A program made the position numbers and the translations under genes. The notes beneath the pieces were generated by a model, which saw nothing but the letters and a program-made list of their open reading frames with translations, did no database searches and was not told the DNA's origin. From Rhizoclosmatium globosum (Eukaryota; Chytridiomycota; Chytridiomycetes; Chytridiales; Chytriomycetaceae): a DNA stretch of 64,000 nucleotides. Below, in pieces: positions 1-11,829 of the stretch. Every line of letters starts with the position of its first letter. Within the stretch, counting starts at the first letter, position 1. Location of the stretch: assembly GCA_002104985.1 (NCBI GenBank), contig MCGO01000161.1, forward strand, positions 1 through 64,000. The letters run 5' to 3'.

Positions 1-3000
1 TGACCGTGGTATTGAAGTCTTGCTTTCGAAAGCACAAGGATGTTTCCTGTGGGCAAAGCTCGCAGTCAGTATCATTCGCGATTTGAATGAGGAATCGCAT
101 ATCCCTTATATCGCGCGAACAGTACTACAACGAGATCTTTCGCAGCTGTACCTCACAAGTTTTAACAACTCGTTGAAGATGTCTACAATGTACCAGAAAG
201 GAATCAACAGCATTTTATCTCTCGTCATCGTTGCCGAGGATCTTTTCAAAGTCGCCGAGTTGGAGTATGCATGGATAGCAGAGTGGATTCGAAGAGATGG
301 AGAAAAGAAAAATTGCGTATTCGGTAATGTCGGAATCTGATTTGGACATCCAATGGCTAGAAGGATCCAAATCTTTCTCAAAGTACTTTGGTGTATGCGT
401 TGAGTCGTTTGGATGCTTCGATCCGATATGATGGGTACGTGAAAGTCGGTCACAAGTCCCTTCGTGATATAGTCGAAAAGAATCAACTGGTTCAGTTATG
501 TGGATATCCACGCTGGACATCTCACCATGGCGCATTTATGCTTGGAGCTTTTGGATGGCTTGTCTGCTGAGAGAATTGGATATAAGCCTTCTGGGTTAAA
601 GAAAGGGCACAGCACTCATTAATACTCTATGCATGTCGTTTTTGGTACTTTCATGTAGAGAAAGTCCAAGCTAACAACTCGGCTGAATTTGAAGTTCTAT
701 TGGATAAGATTCGATCTGTATTTACATCTCCGGAATGCCATTCACTGGATTGGGTTACTTGCTGCAGAAAAGAAAACTCAATTGTGCATATGAAGGATTC
801 TCTTACTTGCTGTCATTTAATGGTATGATTTCCTTATTGTTGGTATCTTCACTCACACAATTCAAAGATCCCGTTAAAGATTCAAACTTACGCAATATCA
901 CGGACGGTCTCAGGAAAATGGTGGCACGTTTCTCTGATATTCTTCTTGAGGTGCCCCAGGGAAATCTACACCTCTGCCGCAATTTTCGGAGCAAACAAAA
1001 ATAACTTGGCGCACAAGCTCTTTGAACAAGTTGTTCCAAGTGACTATCGTCCCCGTATATGTTTAGGCGCTCAATCATTCTGGTCAGGCGAGTTTACTGC
1101 CATTACGACAAAAATACGGAAACCAATTGTTTCCTTCATTGACAATGACCAAATTTTGATTTCAAACCATTATTTTCAAGTACGAGATGCAAATGATTGT
1201 GAATTTGAAGTGTGGGACTTGCAAACTTCGAAGAAAGTCCGAAAGCTTATTCGTCCATATTCAACTCGTTATATATTGACAAAATCGGAGTCCGGAATGA
1301 TTCAATTTGAACAGAATGGAGTTATTGAGTCTATTGGTGTTGTTGCAGCTATCTATGATCGGTGTGCTGCACTGGATTTGTGGTTGGGCTCCGAACATCA
1401 CGTACTTGAACTTGCGTCTGTACCAGTGGACATGCAAACGCTATTTTTGCAAGAATTTAATCTCATATTTATCTTACTAAAGGATGCTCTGGCTTGTGTG
1501 ACATTTGCAACTCCAGAGAACCCGAGAATGAAATACTTTGAACTCGGCCAATATATTGGTAAGCCGTCCATATTGAGCTGCCAAGTAACTCAAGGCTCAA
1601 TATGGCTTGGAGTTGAATTCGTGAGCAAGAATGGCTCCACTTTCACACTTATGACTAGTCCGTTGTGTGACATTAATTCATTGAGTTTTTCCACAATCGA
1701 AACTCCTTGGAACTCAAAGGAATTTAGTATTGGATATTACATTTCACCTCTCAAAGAATCGGCACTCTCAGTTGTACGGCTCACCGACGATTCAATTTCG
1801 TTTTGGGAGGTTGAGACAGATCAAGTTGTGTCAGTCGATTACCAAACATGTGTTAAAGAGTATAAGCCTACAATTGCACAGCACGATCAAATAGTTGCGG
1901 TTGCAAGTGAAAATGGCCTTGTGGTATTGAATTTCCGGACAAAGACACCTGAAACAAGAACATTGGCGTATTCGGACGTTCAATGGCAAAAAAACTTTGT
2001 TCTACTTCGTTCAAATTGATGATAATTTATACTTTTTGCACGCTTATGGTACCGAAACGGAGATTTACGAGAAGTTGGTGGTGTATGATTTGAGTTCATG
2101 CAAGAGTGTCCCTGTTAGAGACCGCGAATTTTCAAGCATTTCTATTAATGATTCAAAGGTTTTGATTTGTGACCTTTATCACCGAGCTGTATGTATTAAT
2201 CTCCCTGAAATCATCTTCAGTTTCACTGAAACTGCGTCAATGTTGTTGAACACAATTAATGAGCCCATGTATGTGTCTGAAATGCAAGTAACAAATAGCG
2301 GAAAACTATTCTTGATGTATGGTCCAGATGCTACTTTTGAAGTTTTGGATTTGAGTCAGGTTGATAACAGCCTCGTCGTTAAATTTCCTAATGCTGCTGT
2401 CTTTGAAGAAGGTCGGAGGGACAATTGCAACATTTTTGTGGGATCGGATGGCATGACTATGTTGATTTCGAGTTTAAAGTATGGTAAACTATTATGGTAT
2501 GATGTTTCAGAGGCCGCATCCCCAAGCTGGCTTATGATGTGAAAGGATGGATTGAAAAAGGTACATAGACGTGGTTTATATATGATTTTATTAAAAACTT
2601 GATATTATGCAGGTTGGGCACAAACTTGCTTCGATGGAGAATTACACCACATTGTTTACGCACCTGCGGGCGACCGCCATGAAAATCGTCTCCATGTCGC
2701 ATTCAACAATTTAGAGTCTGCCCTGAAAGCAGAGGAAGTTATTCCTAGTGTTGTTGAGATGACTCAAAAACCTGACAATGACATTGGAGACTTTGAAGAA
2801 ACCATTGGGTTTGGACATGACTATGATGTGCACGTAAGTTGTCACTTACATATTGCGCGTTTACAATCGCTTCTAGTACACCGTGTCTACACCGAAAGGA
2901 TCTCGGGTTTTGGAAGAATCTAATGATTTTTACACTGGATCTATTTTCGATATCAATGGTTCCGGATGGTTTGTTGGCAGCTCAAGAAGAGAACTCAAGG

Positions 3001-3638
3001 TATGGTGTTTGGAGACGACTGAGCCCGCCACCGACGTGCTTTTCTTGTCTGAAGCGAACAAATTCTCAAAAGTGATCCCGAAACAAGCAACCACATTTTC
3101 CATTACTGATATAAGCTCAGCGGTTGTGAACTCCTACGGTGTAGTGGCGATTGGTTTCTCCCATGGCCTTGTGGCTATGATGTTGATACATGAAGGAAGG
3201 TTCTTACTTGAGTCTCTTGTCACAATGTCCTTCAATTCAAGTGTTACCGAAGTTAATATCTCCATTCAAGATTATACTCTTGTTGTGGTGGAAAGAGGGG
3301 CCGAAAATACTGCAAGTTTGTCACTATATGGTTGGAAGTTGATTGATGAAATTATCGTTTTTCATGATCGACAGCTTAGATTTGAAGACACGATACTTAA
3401 ATGGTCGCGGGTTGAGTCGGGCAATGTACCTTCAGCTTTGGTGATATTAACAGGAAGCGGTAAACTGTTGAGAACCGTTATTCGAGAGCAAGGAACCGAA
3501 CTCGTTTGTGAGCTTCATATTCCAGCCTTATTTGTTCAAGACAAATGCCATACTCTGAAAACTTATGGAAACAAAGTGGCGCTTCTATATCAGAGGATGT
3601 TTCTTTTGGTTGATCTGGGAAGCTCCCTTCGTGCATAA
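1..3638 (+). pseudogene. Decayed NACHT/STAND-type protein with WD40-like C-terminal part (5' end outside window)
   Basis: The frame is open from base 1. The start reads like the region after a NACHT ATPase (AQGCFLWAKL, then a DLSQLY stretch), followed by a winged-helix-like part (VGHKSLRDIV), AHLCLELLDGL and YACRFWYFHVEK, as in fungal STAND/WD proteins. From about 950 to 3638 comes a long beta-propeller-like region (VWDLQ, GELHHIVYAP). Some frame changes fit short introns: 323-360, 2479-2510 (32 nt, GT-AG, restores frame), about 2562-2612 and 2834-2878. Others, near 480-500, 560-600, 740-830, 930-950 and in an A7 run at about 1988, have no convincing splice sites. I infer several indels in a degenerating gene. 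Nothing of the ATPase core is in the window. A functional gene with unusual splicing, or assembly indels, remain possible. Confidence 0.6.
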
Positions 3639-3780
3639 CTTTGATTCTAGTTTTCCATCTTTTACCTATCTTTTTTTGATAAAACAAAATGAAAGCGATC
3701 CTATTCACCTAGAGGAAATCTGATGACATTTATTATTTTCTTAGTATCTTTGTTTTGTTGATTGGGAAACGCTTTTTCCC

Positions 3781-6472
3781 ATGAATCCAGAACCGCCCTC
3801 ACCAGCATCAGATTATGGTCCATCTCCGACCGAAACTAATGAAAACGAAGGTCCAGGCCCCGTTCCAGGAACAACGGATAGCTGGGTTGTGGAAGCTATA
3901 CTGGATCACTTTGAGGTTTGCCTTCCAAACAAGCAAATCCATAGCTAACGAATAATCCCTCATCTCCTTTGACGTCTAGATTGACAACAAGTATTTATAT
4001 CTGGTCAAATGGCTTGGCTGGAGCGACAAGTCGAATTCTTGGGAGCCAGAGGAGAACCTTGAGGTAGAGTTCGTAGGAAAGTGACCTAGAATAATATGGC
4101 TATAAAATACAGGGAAACCGAATATATATTGCATATCGAATAAAAGCAGGGCTGGAAGCTCCACCAAAGTCGCGTTCAAGGTATGCCGCGAGACTTGGGC
4201 GACATCAATTCCCACCCCGAATTATGGCACCGAGCGGCATCACATCGAACAGTCCAACCAATAATTTATCTGTAAATAATTTGTCTCGGTTGCATGAAGC
4301 GCGGATTGCAGCCACATCCACGACAACGGCAAAGAAATTGCTTGATACAGTCAACATTTCGGATGTCACAGTTACATGTGATACATCTGACGAATCGAGT
4401 ACAGGAAATTTCTCTGATTCACATCTGGAAATAGTGATACCCTGCTCATCTGAGTCTGACAGCGAGTCTTCCTCTGAGGAATCCATGCCACTCATATTAC
4501 CTCCATTGAAGCGCCAAAAGTTGAAATCGTTCCGGAAAGACGGCATTCGAAAGGAAGACCTAAAAGAATCTATTAAACGTGGACTGTCGACATCGACCGG
4601 GCTTCCTTCAAAGCTTACGAAACTTGAATCATCCAGCAGTAATAGGGTTACAAACCCTGAAAAGCGACCAATGGGACCACGGACATATAAATTCTTTGGC
4701 GAAGTATATGGATCGTACTACAAACTCGATCCAGAAATGTCATGCGGCGGCCACGAATTTGATTACTCTCGAAAACCAGGTTGGTGTTATTTGCCTTTCG
4801 GTAACGACTAACGGTTTGGAGTAGCTATACACCTTGGTGTTCGAAAGAAGCGTACAAACGAAGTATTCAATGAGCTGACTCTGCGTGTAGGCGACTTTAT
4901 TGAACTTATTTGGGATAAACCCAAAGACGAAGAAGATGAGCGTGTTTCAAAACAGTGGTTCGCAAGAGTCACGGCTGTCTGTTCGAAAGGAATAAGAATG
5001 GTTCACCTTTAGTGAGTTGTTTCAGCCTTCTTGATCCGTTGCTTCTCTAAATTTATGTACCAATCAGTGTTCCAAATCAAACAGTGATATGGGCTATTGG
5101 TGACAAACTACGATCAGATCTTTTGTTCCAGTCTTCGCAATGCAACTGCAAACAAGGATGGTTTCCGTTTCAATCAATTCTACGACGCGTTTCAGTCTGC
5201 TATAGTGACAAACCAAGACAAGGTTACGAATACTTTGTCCCGTTCCACTTCTCCTACTTTCCAATCTCACTCTTTCAAGTCTCAAGGTATCGTAGACTCC
5301 AATCTTGGAACTACAGTTGCCGCTGTCGATAAATGCCCTTACGCGGTAAGGTCCTTCAATGCAATCCAAGCGAAAGAAGTCGCAGTCGAACTATGTGTCA
5401 ATACTTTCTTCAAGAATGCTGCTACAAAACATCACAAAAACCCTCAAAAGTCACCGCGTTTCGATTTGGTCATCGCAAGCCCGCCATGTCAAGATTACTC
5501 TATGCAAAATCATTACCAGAAACCTAGCGGTCGCTCGCTGATTGCTGAGGTGGCGCACATTGTGGAATGCCTACCGTATGTGGATTACATCTTGGTTGAG
5601 AATGTTACGTGAGTACATTATTTAATCAAAATTCATGATAACTAACTCCATTTTCAGCGAGTTTGCTCGAGATCGTGTGTGGGAAGAGGAAGAGGAGGGA
5701 GGCGTGATGTTTAAGGTAAGACAACATGCTTTCTCACTCAATGCAAAATTAATTTATCTTATTGAAGCGTTTGATTGGGTTGTTTCTTTCATTTGGAATG
5801 CAGATTCGTTTTGAGGTTCTGAATGCTGGGTATTACGGTTGTCCTCAAAATCGAAATCGTATCATCATGCTTGCAGCACGTTAGTTTTTTTTTCCGAGGA
5901 CATTAATGGGCGGAATATTTACACACCTCATAGGAAAGAGCAAACGATTGCCCGACCTTCCAACTGCTTCACATTTCTTCCAAACACAGAACAGAAACCT
6001 AAATTCATTCTTCAAGATGCCTAAAGGGTGCGGAGAACCTCGTTCAGGCGGCAAGCTTGTGCTCAGTGCGCCTTGTCGTTTCATCAATGTAAATGATCGT
6101 ATCGGTAACCTTCCACGTGCTGTGAAGTATGGACAAACCCCGAGACTGCCTCTACATTTCGTGCCGAAGCTGTACGACTATGTTCCAGCTGAAGAACGTC
6201 TCGAAAGCACCAAGATGTTTGGAACTATTACAAGCAATCGAGTAATCGGTCAACCAACGTTTCATCCCACTGAGGATCGTAAGCTAACACTACATGAACG
6301 CGCATTGGTTCAAGGATTCTCGAAGCGAGATATCAAGAGGCTTTATGATGAATATGGTGGGAAGGAGATATGCACTGACAGCAAGAAGATGTTGTTCAAA
6401 CAGATTGGGAATGCAGTTCCTCGCGAGCTTGCATTCGCGATTGGCTCAGCGATAAACAATAGTTTGGGATAA
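3781..6472 (+). CDS. Chromodomain-BAH-cytosine-5 DNA methyltransferase (CMT/DIM-2-like), motif I not found
   Basis: Exon 1 (3781-3915) and exon 2 (3980-4063) encode a chromodomain ([31 protein letters not shown]), expected to bind methylated histone tails. Exon 3 (4113-4779) is an acidic Ser-rich linker. The next exons give a BAH domain ([12 protein letters not shown] ... WFARVTAV). The methyltransferase part follows: motif [10 protein letters not shown] with the catalytic Cys, motif VI ENV, motif VIII with QNRNR, motif [14 protein letters not shown] and motif [17 protein letters not shown] at the C-terminus. The AdoMet-binding motif I (FxGxG), which should precede [10 protein letters not shown] at about 5278, is missing, and the BAH end (frame 2) and MTase (frame 0) are joined only through a frame change or a 43-nt candidate intron at 5240-5282. 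Family assignment is strong; catalytic activity is doubtful. Confidence 0.85.
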
Positions 6473-6756
6473 TACGATACAATGTACATAAGAAATATAC
6501 CAGAATTATTATTTTTATTTTATCCAGATTTTCTTCATCCCAGAGAATGCAAGAATGCAGCCAAGCATCGACAGCTGAGCCATCAAGCCCCGAGTTTTCC
6601 CTTCGACGGCCGCGTGAAACCGTGACAGAGAGTGTGGCAGAACACGAGGGATCGTCGGTGTTTCGTCGGTATGTGACGCGTCCGGTTCTTCCGGTTCTTC
6701 CGCGGCCGCTTCCGATTCGCTCCGTCGCGGCTTCGGTCGTCGCGCAATCTCCGCCG

Positions 6757-8075
6757 ATGACTAAGACGCCGAATTCGGGGAAGACACTTTCGGCGGTGCT
6801 TGACAATGGTTCGTTGAAACCATTCAGAAACAAGTTAAAACAACCACGTTAAAAACTATCTGAAAATCATCAGCCGCGTCGCTCTTTGCCGCTGCTGCGA
6901 ATGACTTGCGTGCTCAGTTTACTGAAGCCACAGATGATCTGAGAGCTGTCTTTAAATCCGCGGTCGAATCCCTCAACGCTGAAAACGTGCAACAAAGACA
7001 ATTGATTACGCAACTTATTGATGCGAGTAACCGTCTCGTTCAGACTCCCACTCCGTACGCGATTGCACCTGTTCTCCAACGCCATTCCCAAACAACTGCG
7101 TTCCCTCCTTCTCCTCTTACCCTTTCGAGTGCCCCAAAACTGGATTCTCAACTTTCTACTGTGTCTGTTCCTCCATTCATTCGATCTACTCTTGTTCCAC
7201 AAACTGCACCTGCTCATGATCCCGATTCCGTGCTACAAGTAACAAGTCCTATGACATCACATCACAACCCCTCTGCACCATCTCCAACAATTCAGTATTC
7301 CCCAGTAGTTTCTTTTCCACCTCCCATTGTCCTGCCGTCTCGTCCTCTCCCCTCGCATAAGCCGCTTATTCTCGACTCCGATTCTCTTTTCACTCTTCCA
7401 CTCTCTCAAGCATCCAAACCAACAACTATCCATCAAGACCCTAGTATACCGCGTGAAATCGCTCTCCCTTCCACTTCTTGTATCCCTGCACCCCTTCCGC
7501 CTCCAACATCCTCATTGAAACCATCGGTACCCTTTGAACCGTCCCTACCTGCGTCAATCCCACTTTCAGTCAAGCAAGAACTCATTTTGGAAGATCTGCA
7601 TGAATTCGAGGTGAAACAGGAATGTGTCAATGCAACATCCATGGAATTGGAAACAGAGGAAGATGCTCGCGCCGCGTCTATTGCGCGTATGTTTGCGCAG
7701 AGAAGTGTTGGAACGACGAGTAAGGCTTTGAAGAGAGGTGGTGGAAATGTAGGTGTACGTTCTGCGGCGAATACTCGGAAAGTTGGTCGTGGTGGTGGTG
7801 TTGTTGCTGCAAAGGTTGGTGAATCCAAGACGGAAATTCAGAATACAAGTATGACAGCATCTAGCTCGATTGCTTTGGGTGGACGAAAGAGGAAGGCGCC
7901 TGTTCAGGTAATTGAAATTAGCAGTGGGACAGAGGTGGAGGAGAACAGTGGTGGATCGAGTTTTGACATCAATGGTCCGAAGAAGGGAAAGAAAACTGGT
8001 GCTGCGAATAAGAAAAAGAAAGGGGCTAATGTTGAGGCTGTTGAAAAGGTGGCTGCGAAGAGGGCTCGTCGATGA
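6757..8075 (+). CDS. Nuclear low-complexity protein with sumoylation-like and SUMO-interaction-like motifs
   Basis: I do not recognise the family. An intron at 6809-6873 joins the ATG at 6757 (MTKTPNSGKTLSAVLDN) in phase to a coiled-coil-like helix (AASLFAAAANDLRAQF...). The frame is also open upstream to 6547, so an earlier start is possible. The middle is a long Pro/Ser/Thr-rich stretch. Near 7570-7620 two VKQE sites lie 16 residues apart and match the psi-K-x-E sumoylation consensus. Further on, VQVIEISSGTEVEE looks like a hydrophobic SUMO-interacting motif followed by acids. The C-terminus is very Lys/Arg-rich with several NLS-like runs (GRKRKAP, KKGKKTG, KKKKG). Together these suggest a nuclear, SUMO-linked chromatin or transcription factor; that role is inferred from motifs only. 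Confidence 0.65.
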
Positions 8076-8173
8076 TGAAAAGCTTGTTTTGCTCCTTTGC
8101 TTATATCAGAATCGCATTATTTTCCCAATCAAATGTGTATTTATTGGATTATCTTATATCAAACTTAAGCTTG

Positions 8174-9901
8174 TTATTTTCTCTTTGAGGGTGAACCATC
8201 AGATTCCACCTCTTTCTCTTCATTAACAGTTTCCAACTCCTTCTTCCCAACACGGCGTCTCTTTGACACTGGTGTCACATCAAGATCGTCTGCTTCACGT
8301 CCCTTTTGCTTCGGCGTAACGTCCCCGCCTGCAGTAAACAGCCGCCGAGCCTTCTTAGGAGTTGTAACTTCCTGTGCCAAACTCTGTGCAACAACAGCCG
8401 CATTTAAGAATCCAGTGTCGTTGACAACAAACCTCTCTGGTGAGACCGGCAGTTGAGAAACAGCTGGATTTTCCACATCTACACCTTGCATGAACGGATG
8501 CTTCAACGCCTCTGCAGCAGAGAGACGCGAAGCAGGGTTCAAAACAATCAGTTTTTTGATGAGGTCTTTTGCTTCGGCGGATACATCGTCCCACCACGGA
8601 GATGGGAAAGTGTATTTGCATTGTTTGATTTGGTCCATCATGGAAGGAGGAGCCAAGTCATCAGAGAAGGGAGGCTGGCCGACCAAACTAAAAAGGTTTG
8701 GTTAGGGTCACGGAGGAAATACAGGAGTGAACTCACCAAATGTATAGAATAACTCCACAACTCCACATATCCACAGCAGACCCATAAGCTCTACCTCCCT
8801 TCGCCCCCAAAACTTCTGGCGCGACATAATTCGGCGTTCCACAAAGAGTTTTCAGATACCTCTGTTCAGGCACAAGTTTCGCCAACCCAAAATCGGAAAT
8901 CTTGATCCTCAAATCATCCTCCTCCTTTCCAACAAGCAAAATGTTCTCCGGCTTCAAGTCGCGGTGCACAATACCACGCGAGTGTAGGTAGTCCAAGGCG
9001 TGGAAGAGCTGTTTCATGAGAATACGGGTTTCGTGTTCACTAAACTTTGATTTTGAAATGATTCGGTCAAAAAGTTCGCCGCCGGTTGCGAGTTCCATTA
9101 CAATATTGATTGTAGAGGGGAGGTTGAAGACTTGTTTGATTTGAATAATGCATGGCTGATTGTAAACTGTTAATTAAAGACAGGACAGAATGGAATGGCT
9201 TACGTGGTTTAAGGCAGTTAAGATAGAGACTTCCTGTTCCACGTTCTGCATCATTTTAGTGTTTCCTGCAAACATGGCCTTGTCGAGGATCTTGCACGCG
9301 AATGGTTTGGAAGTAGCCTTGTGTCGAGCAAGCTTGACTGTGGCAAAGTTTCCTGAGCCGAGATGCTGTTCCATTGTGAATTCCTCGTCAAAGGAGGTTG
9401 TTTCGAGTTGTTTAGGAAGGCGGAAGGTCCAGATATCTGCGATTAAGTAAGTGAGCAATCAAACTGGGTTCGAGTAGATTGTAGACTAGTTACAGTTCTC
9501 GTCTTGCTTGTCTGTTTGAACCAGTTTAATTGTGTCGCCGTGGAACAGCTTTCTGCGCTTTCCCTTTTCGAGGCGTTTGTTGTTCACGAAAGTCCCGTTT
9601 GAGGAAAGGTCTTCGATAAAGACAGTTGCGATGTTGTTGCCGTCCTCGGTTTCGGACACTTCCTAATTAGTGATTACGGCCTTAGCGAGTCGTTGTTCGA
9701 GTGAGAAAGAAGGGGTCGCACCTGGAACACGATGCAGTGGCGCTTGCTCAGCTGCGGAACCAGGACAACAATGTCGCATTCGTCGTGCCGCCCAATCACG
9801 TACCCGGTCTTTGCATAGCCAAGACTCGCTGCCTGGAGCTTGCTGCGCTCGAACGGGTCCAGACTTCCCCATTCGGTGTTGCCTGATGGTGTTCCGGTCA
9901 T
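8174..9901 (-). CDS. FHA-domain checkpoint kinase, CHK2/Rad53/Cds1 type
   Basis: Start ATG at 9901 (MTGTPSGN); first exon 9722-9901. Domains in order: FHA with GRHDECD, LSKRHC and SSNGTFVNN, the phosphothreonine-binding signature; then a Ser/Thr kinase with Gly loop GSGNFATVKLA, ATP lysine in FACKILDK, catalytic HRDLKPEN, DFGLAK and the P+1 region GTPNYVAPEVLG; then a basic tail with SKRRRVGKK as a likely nuclear signal. Five exons with short introns. This is the architecture of the DNA-damage effector kinases CHK2/Rad53/Cds1. The protein has only about 30 residues before the FHA domain and no SQ/TQ cluster there, unlike human CHK2 or yeast Rad53. It has a single FHA domain, as in Cds1 and CHK2. 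Confidence 0.9.
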
Positions 9902-9962
9902 TTGAGCGAAAAGAGATTTTTGGTTGGTTTCGTGTCTCCCAAATTCGTAAAAATTAAATAAC

Positions 9963-11781
9963 TTAAAGTTCATTATCTTCATCTTTGGGCTCTGGATAGA
10001 GTGCCTTAATTTCTTTATCCAGTCTAATGTAGGCTGCACCAATATCCTTCTGTTGCTTATCCAAGGCAATGACCTCCCTCTCAGGATACAAGGGCTCAAC
10101 ACAAAACGGTGTTCCATTATGTTCCCATTCCCATTTGAGCGTATCTCGATCCGAGTCGTATGCTGCATATTCGAAACGCATATACATGTCATTGCTCTTG
10201 GTTGCATTCTTTGTCATCATGATTCCCGAATTCCACCAAAATGGTTTCAATGTTTCGTCAACGTGATAGTTGTTACCGCAAACTTTCGCGCCATCTTTGT
10301 ACCCAATAGCTCCACTATATGTTGGAACAAACACATAGGGTACACGGAGAAGCTCAAAGGAAAGCCAAAACGTTTCTTTGTCTCCCCACACCCGTGTATA
10401 AGTTTCGTCACGAATGTCTTTGGCATTCTAACGTGAAAAAAATGAGTAACAACCAGCTATGAAGTACACCAACTAACCATTTTGCAAGCGTAGTACAGTG
10501 CATGTAATATCCTTACATTCCCTTTGTCAAGCGCAACAACTCCTGACTCCATTTCGTGCCAGGAGAGAGCATTAGCAAACCGTAATCCTGATGCATATTT
10601 TGTTCGATATGGATTGATTTCATTGAACCATTCAGTATAAGTTCCGTTCCCTCGATCTAAGCTTCTATCGGAAAAGAAGAGCTGACCATACTGTCTGAAA
10701 ATCGGTGACTTTGTGAGAATGACGGCAGGATCTTGAAAGAATAAAACATCCGCATCGATAAATATGACTTTCCGAAACGATGAGTTCAGTATGGCGAACG
10801 GTTTCACACTCCATCCTCTGATAACTCTCATTTCATATGGCATGCTCTGCTTCAAATCCACAACGTCAACGCCTGGTAATTTCTTCAGCTCTTCAACCAA
10901 ATGCATAGGTAAATCAGAGTCTCCAGCATAGTGTACTTCAATAGGCAACGTGCATTTCATGATTTCTCTCAACGCACGAATCGTAAGCACCAAAGAACGA
11001 AATTGATTCGCACCGCCGGACATCACTATCCCGCTTTCTTTGTCCGTTCCCGTGACATTTAAAAATCGATCGTGCATCACTCGAATGGTTTTGGAACGGT
11101 CCTTGTACCAATAGTATAAGTCGGAAAACTTGGCGACAACGCTTTGAAGCTCCTGCTGAAGCTTTTGCTGGTTTTTTGAGGATACTAATTTCTGCTGAAG
11201 ATTTCTATTGTCGTGTAATAGCAGGTACGCAATTGTATTCGCACGGATTCTTCGAGTCATCCAAAGGAAGTTTGCTCGTAATTGAGTAAATGTTTCCTTC
11301 CTGTCTTCGATTTCAACTTCCAGTGTATATTCGTATCGATATCCGGTGAATTCTTGTTGTTGGGCGTATCGATGCACTCGATTCCAAGTTGAAACAACGT
11401 CAAACTTCTTTCGGAAGCCAAACGCACTGTAAGCTTCTGGTTAGCTGTTTTTGGATGTAACTGAGCTCAAACAAATACAAACTCTGTCTCATTGAGTATG
11501 ACAGGTGTTCCTTGCAGATAGTCAAGGATCTGTGCCTGGTCCAAATCGATTGTCCTTTCCAACCACTGCAGTTCTTTACTCCGTTGCATCTTCTTTGCAA
11601 TTTCGATCGGTACGTCAATGTTGGGTCGTTTGTGTTGTTGGAAAGGCAGCAAGCTCGTAACAGTCACTCCGTTTCGATGAGCACGATTGAGCAGCCACCA
11701 TCCTTCTAAACAGAGAAAGATGATAGCCAGAATCACCAGCATATTTTCAATCCTCCTCATCGTTCGCCTGTTGCGGATCAT
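9963..11781 (-). CDS. GT71 alpha-1,3-mannosyltransferase (MNN1-like), copy A
   Basis: A type II Golgi glycosyltransferase. Exon 1 starts at ATG 11781 with a short basic cytoplasmic tail (MIRNRRTMRRIE) and a signal anchor (MLVILAIIFLCLEGWW), and ends with DLDQAQILDYLQG. The catalytic part has GIVMSGGANQFRSLVL, CTLPIEVHYAGDSDLP, the DxD-type metal/nucleotide-sugar motif in FIDADVLFFQDP, SGVVALDKG, WGDKETFWLSFELLRVPY and PFWWNSGIMM near the end. These are hallmarks of the MNN1/MNT family (PF11051, CAZy GT71), which adds mannose to cell-wall N- and O-glycans. At least two further introns lie near 11390-11470 and 10395-10480. It is followed by two paralogues and a chitinase on the same strand. Confidence 0.88.
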
Positions 11782-11829
11782 GATGTTGAAGAAAAATCAA
11801 AGAAAAGTTCTACATTTGTTCCATACATT

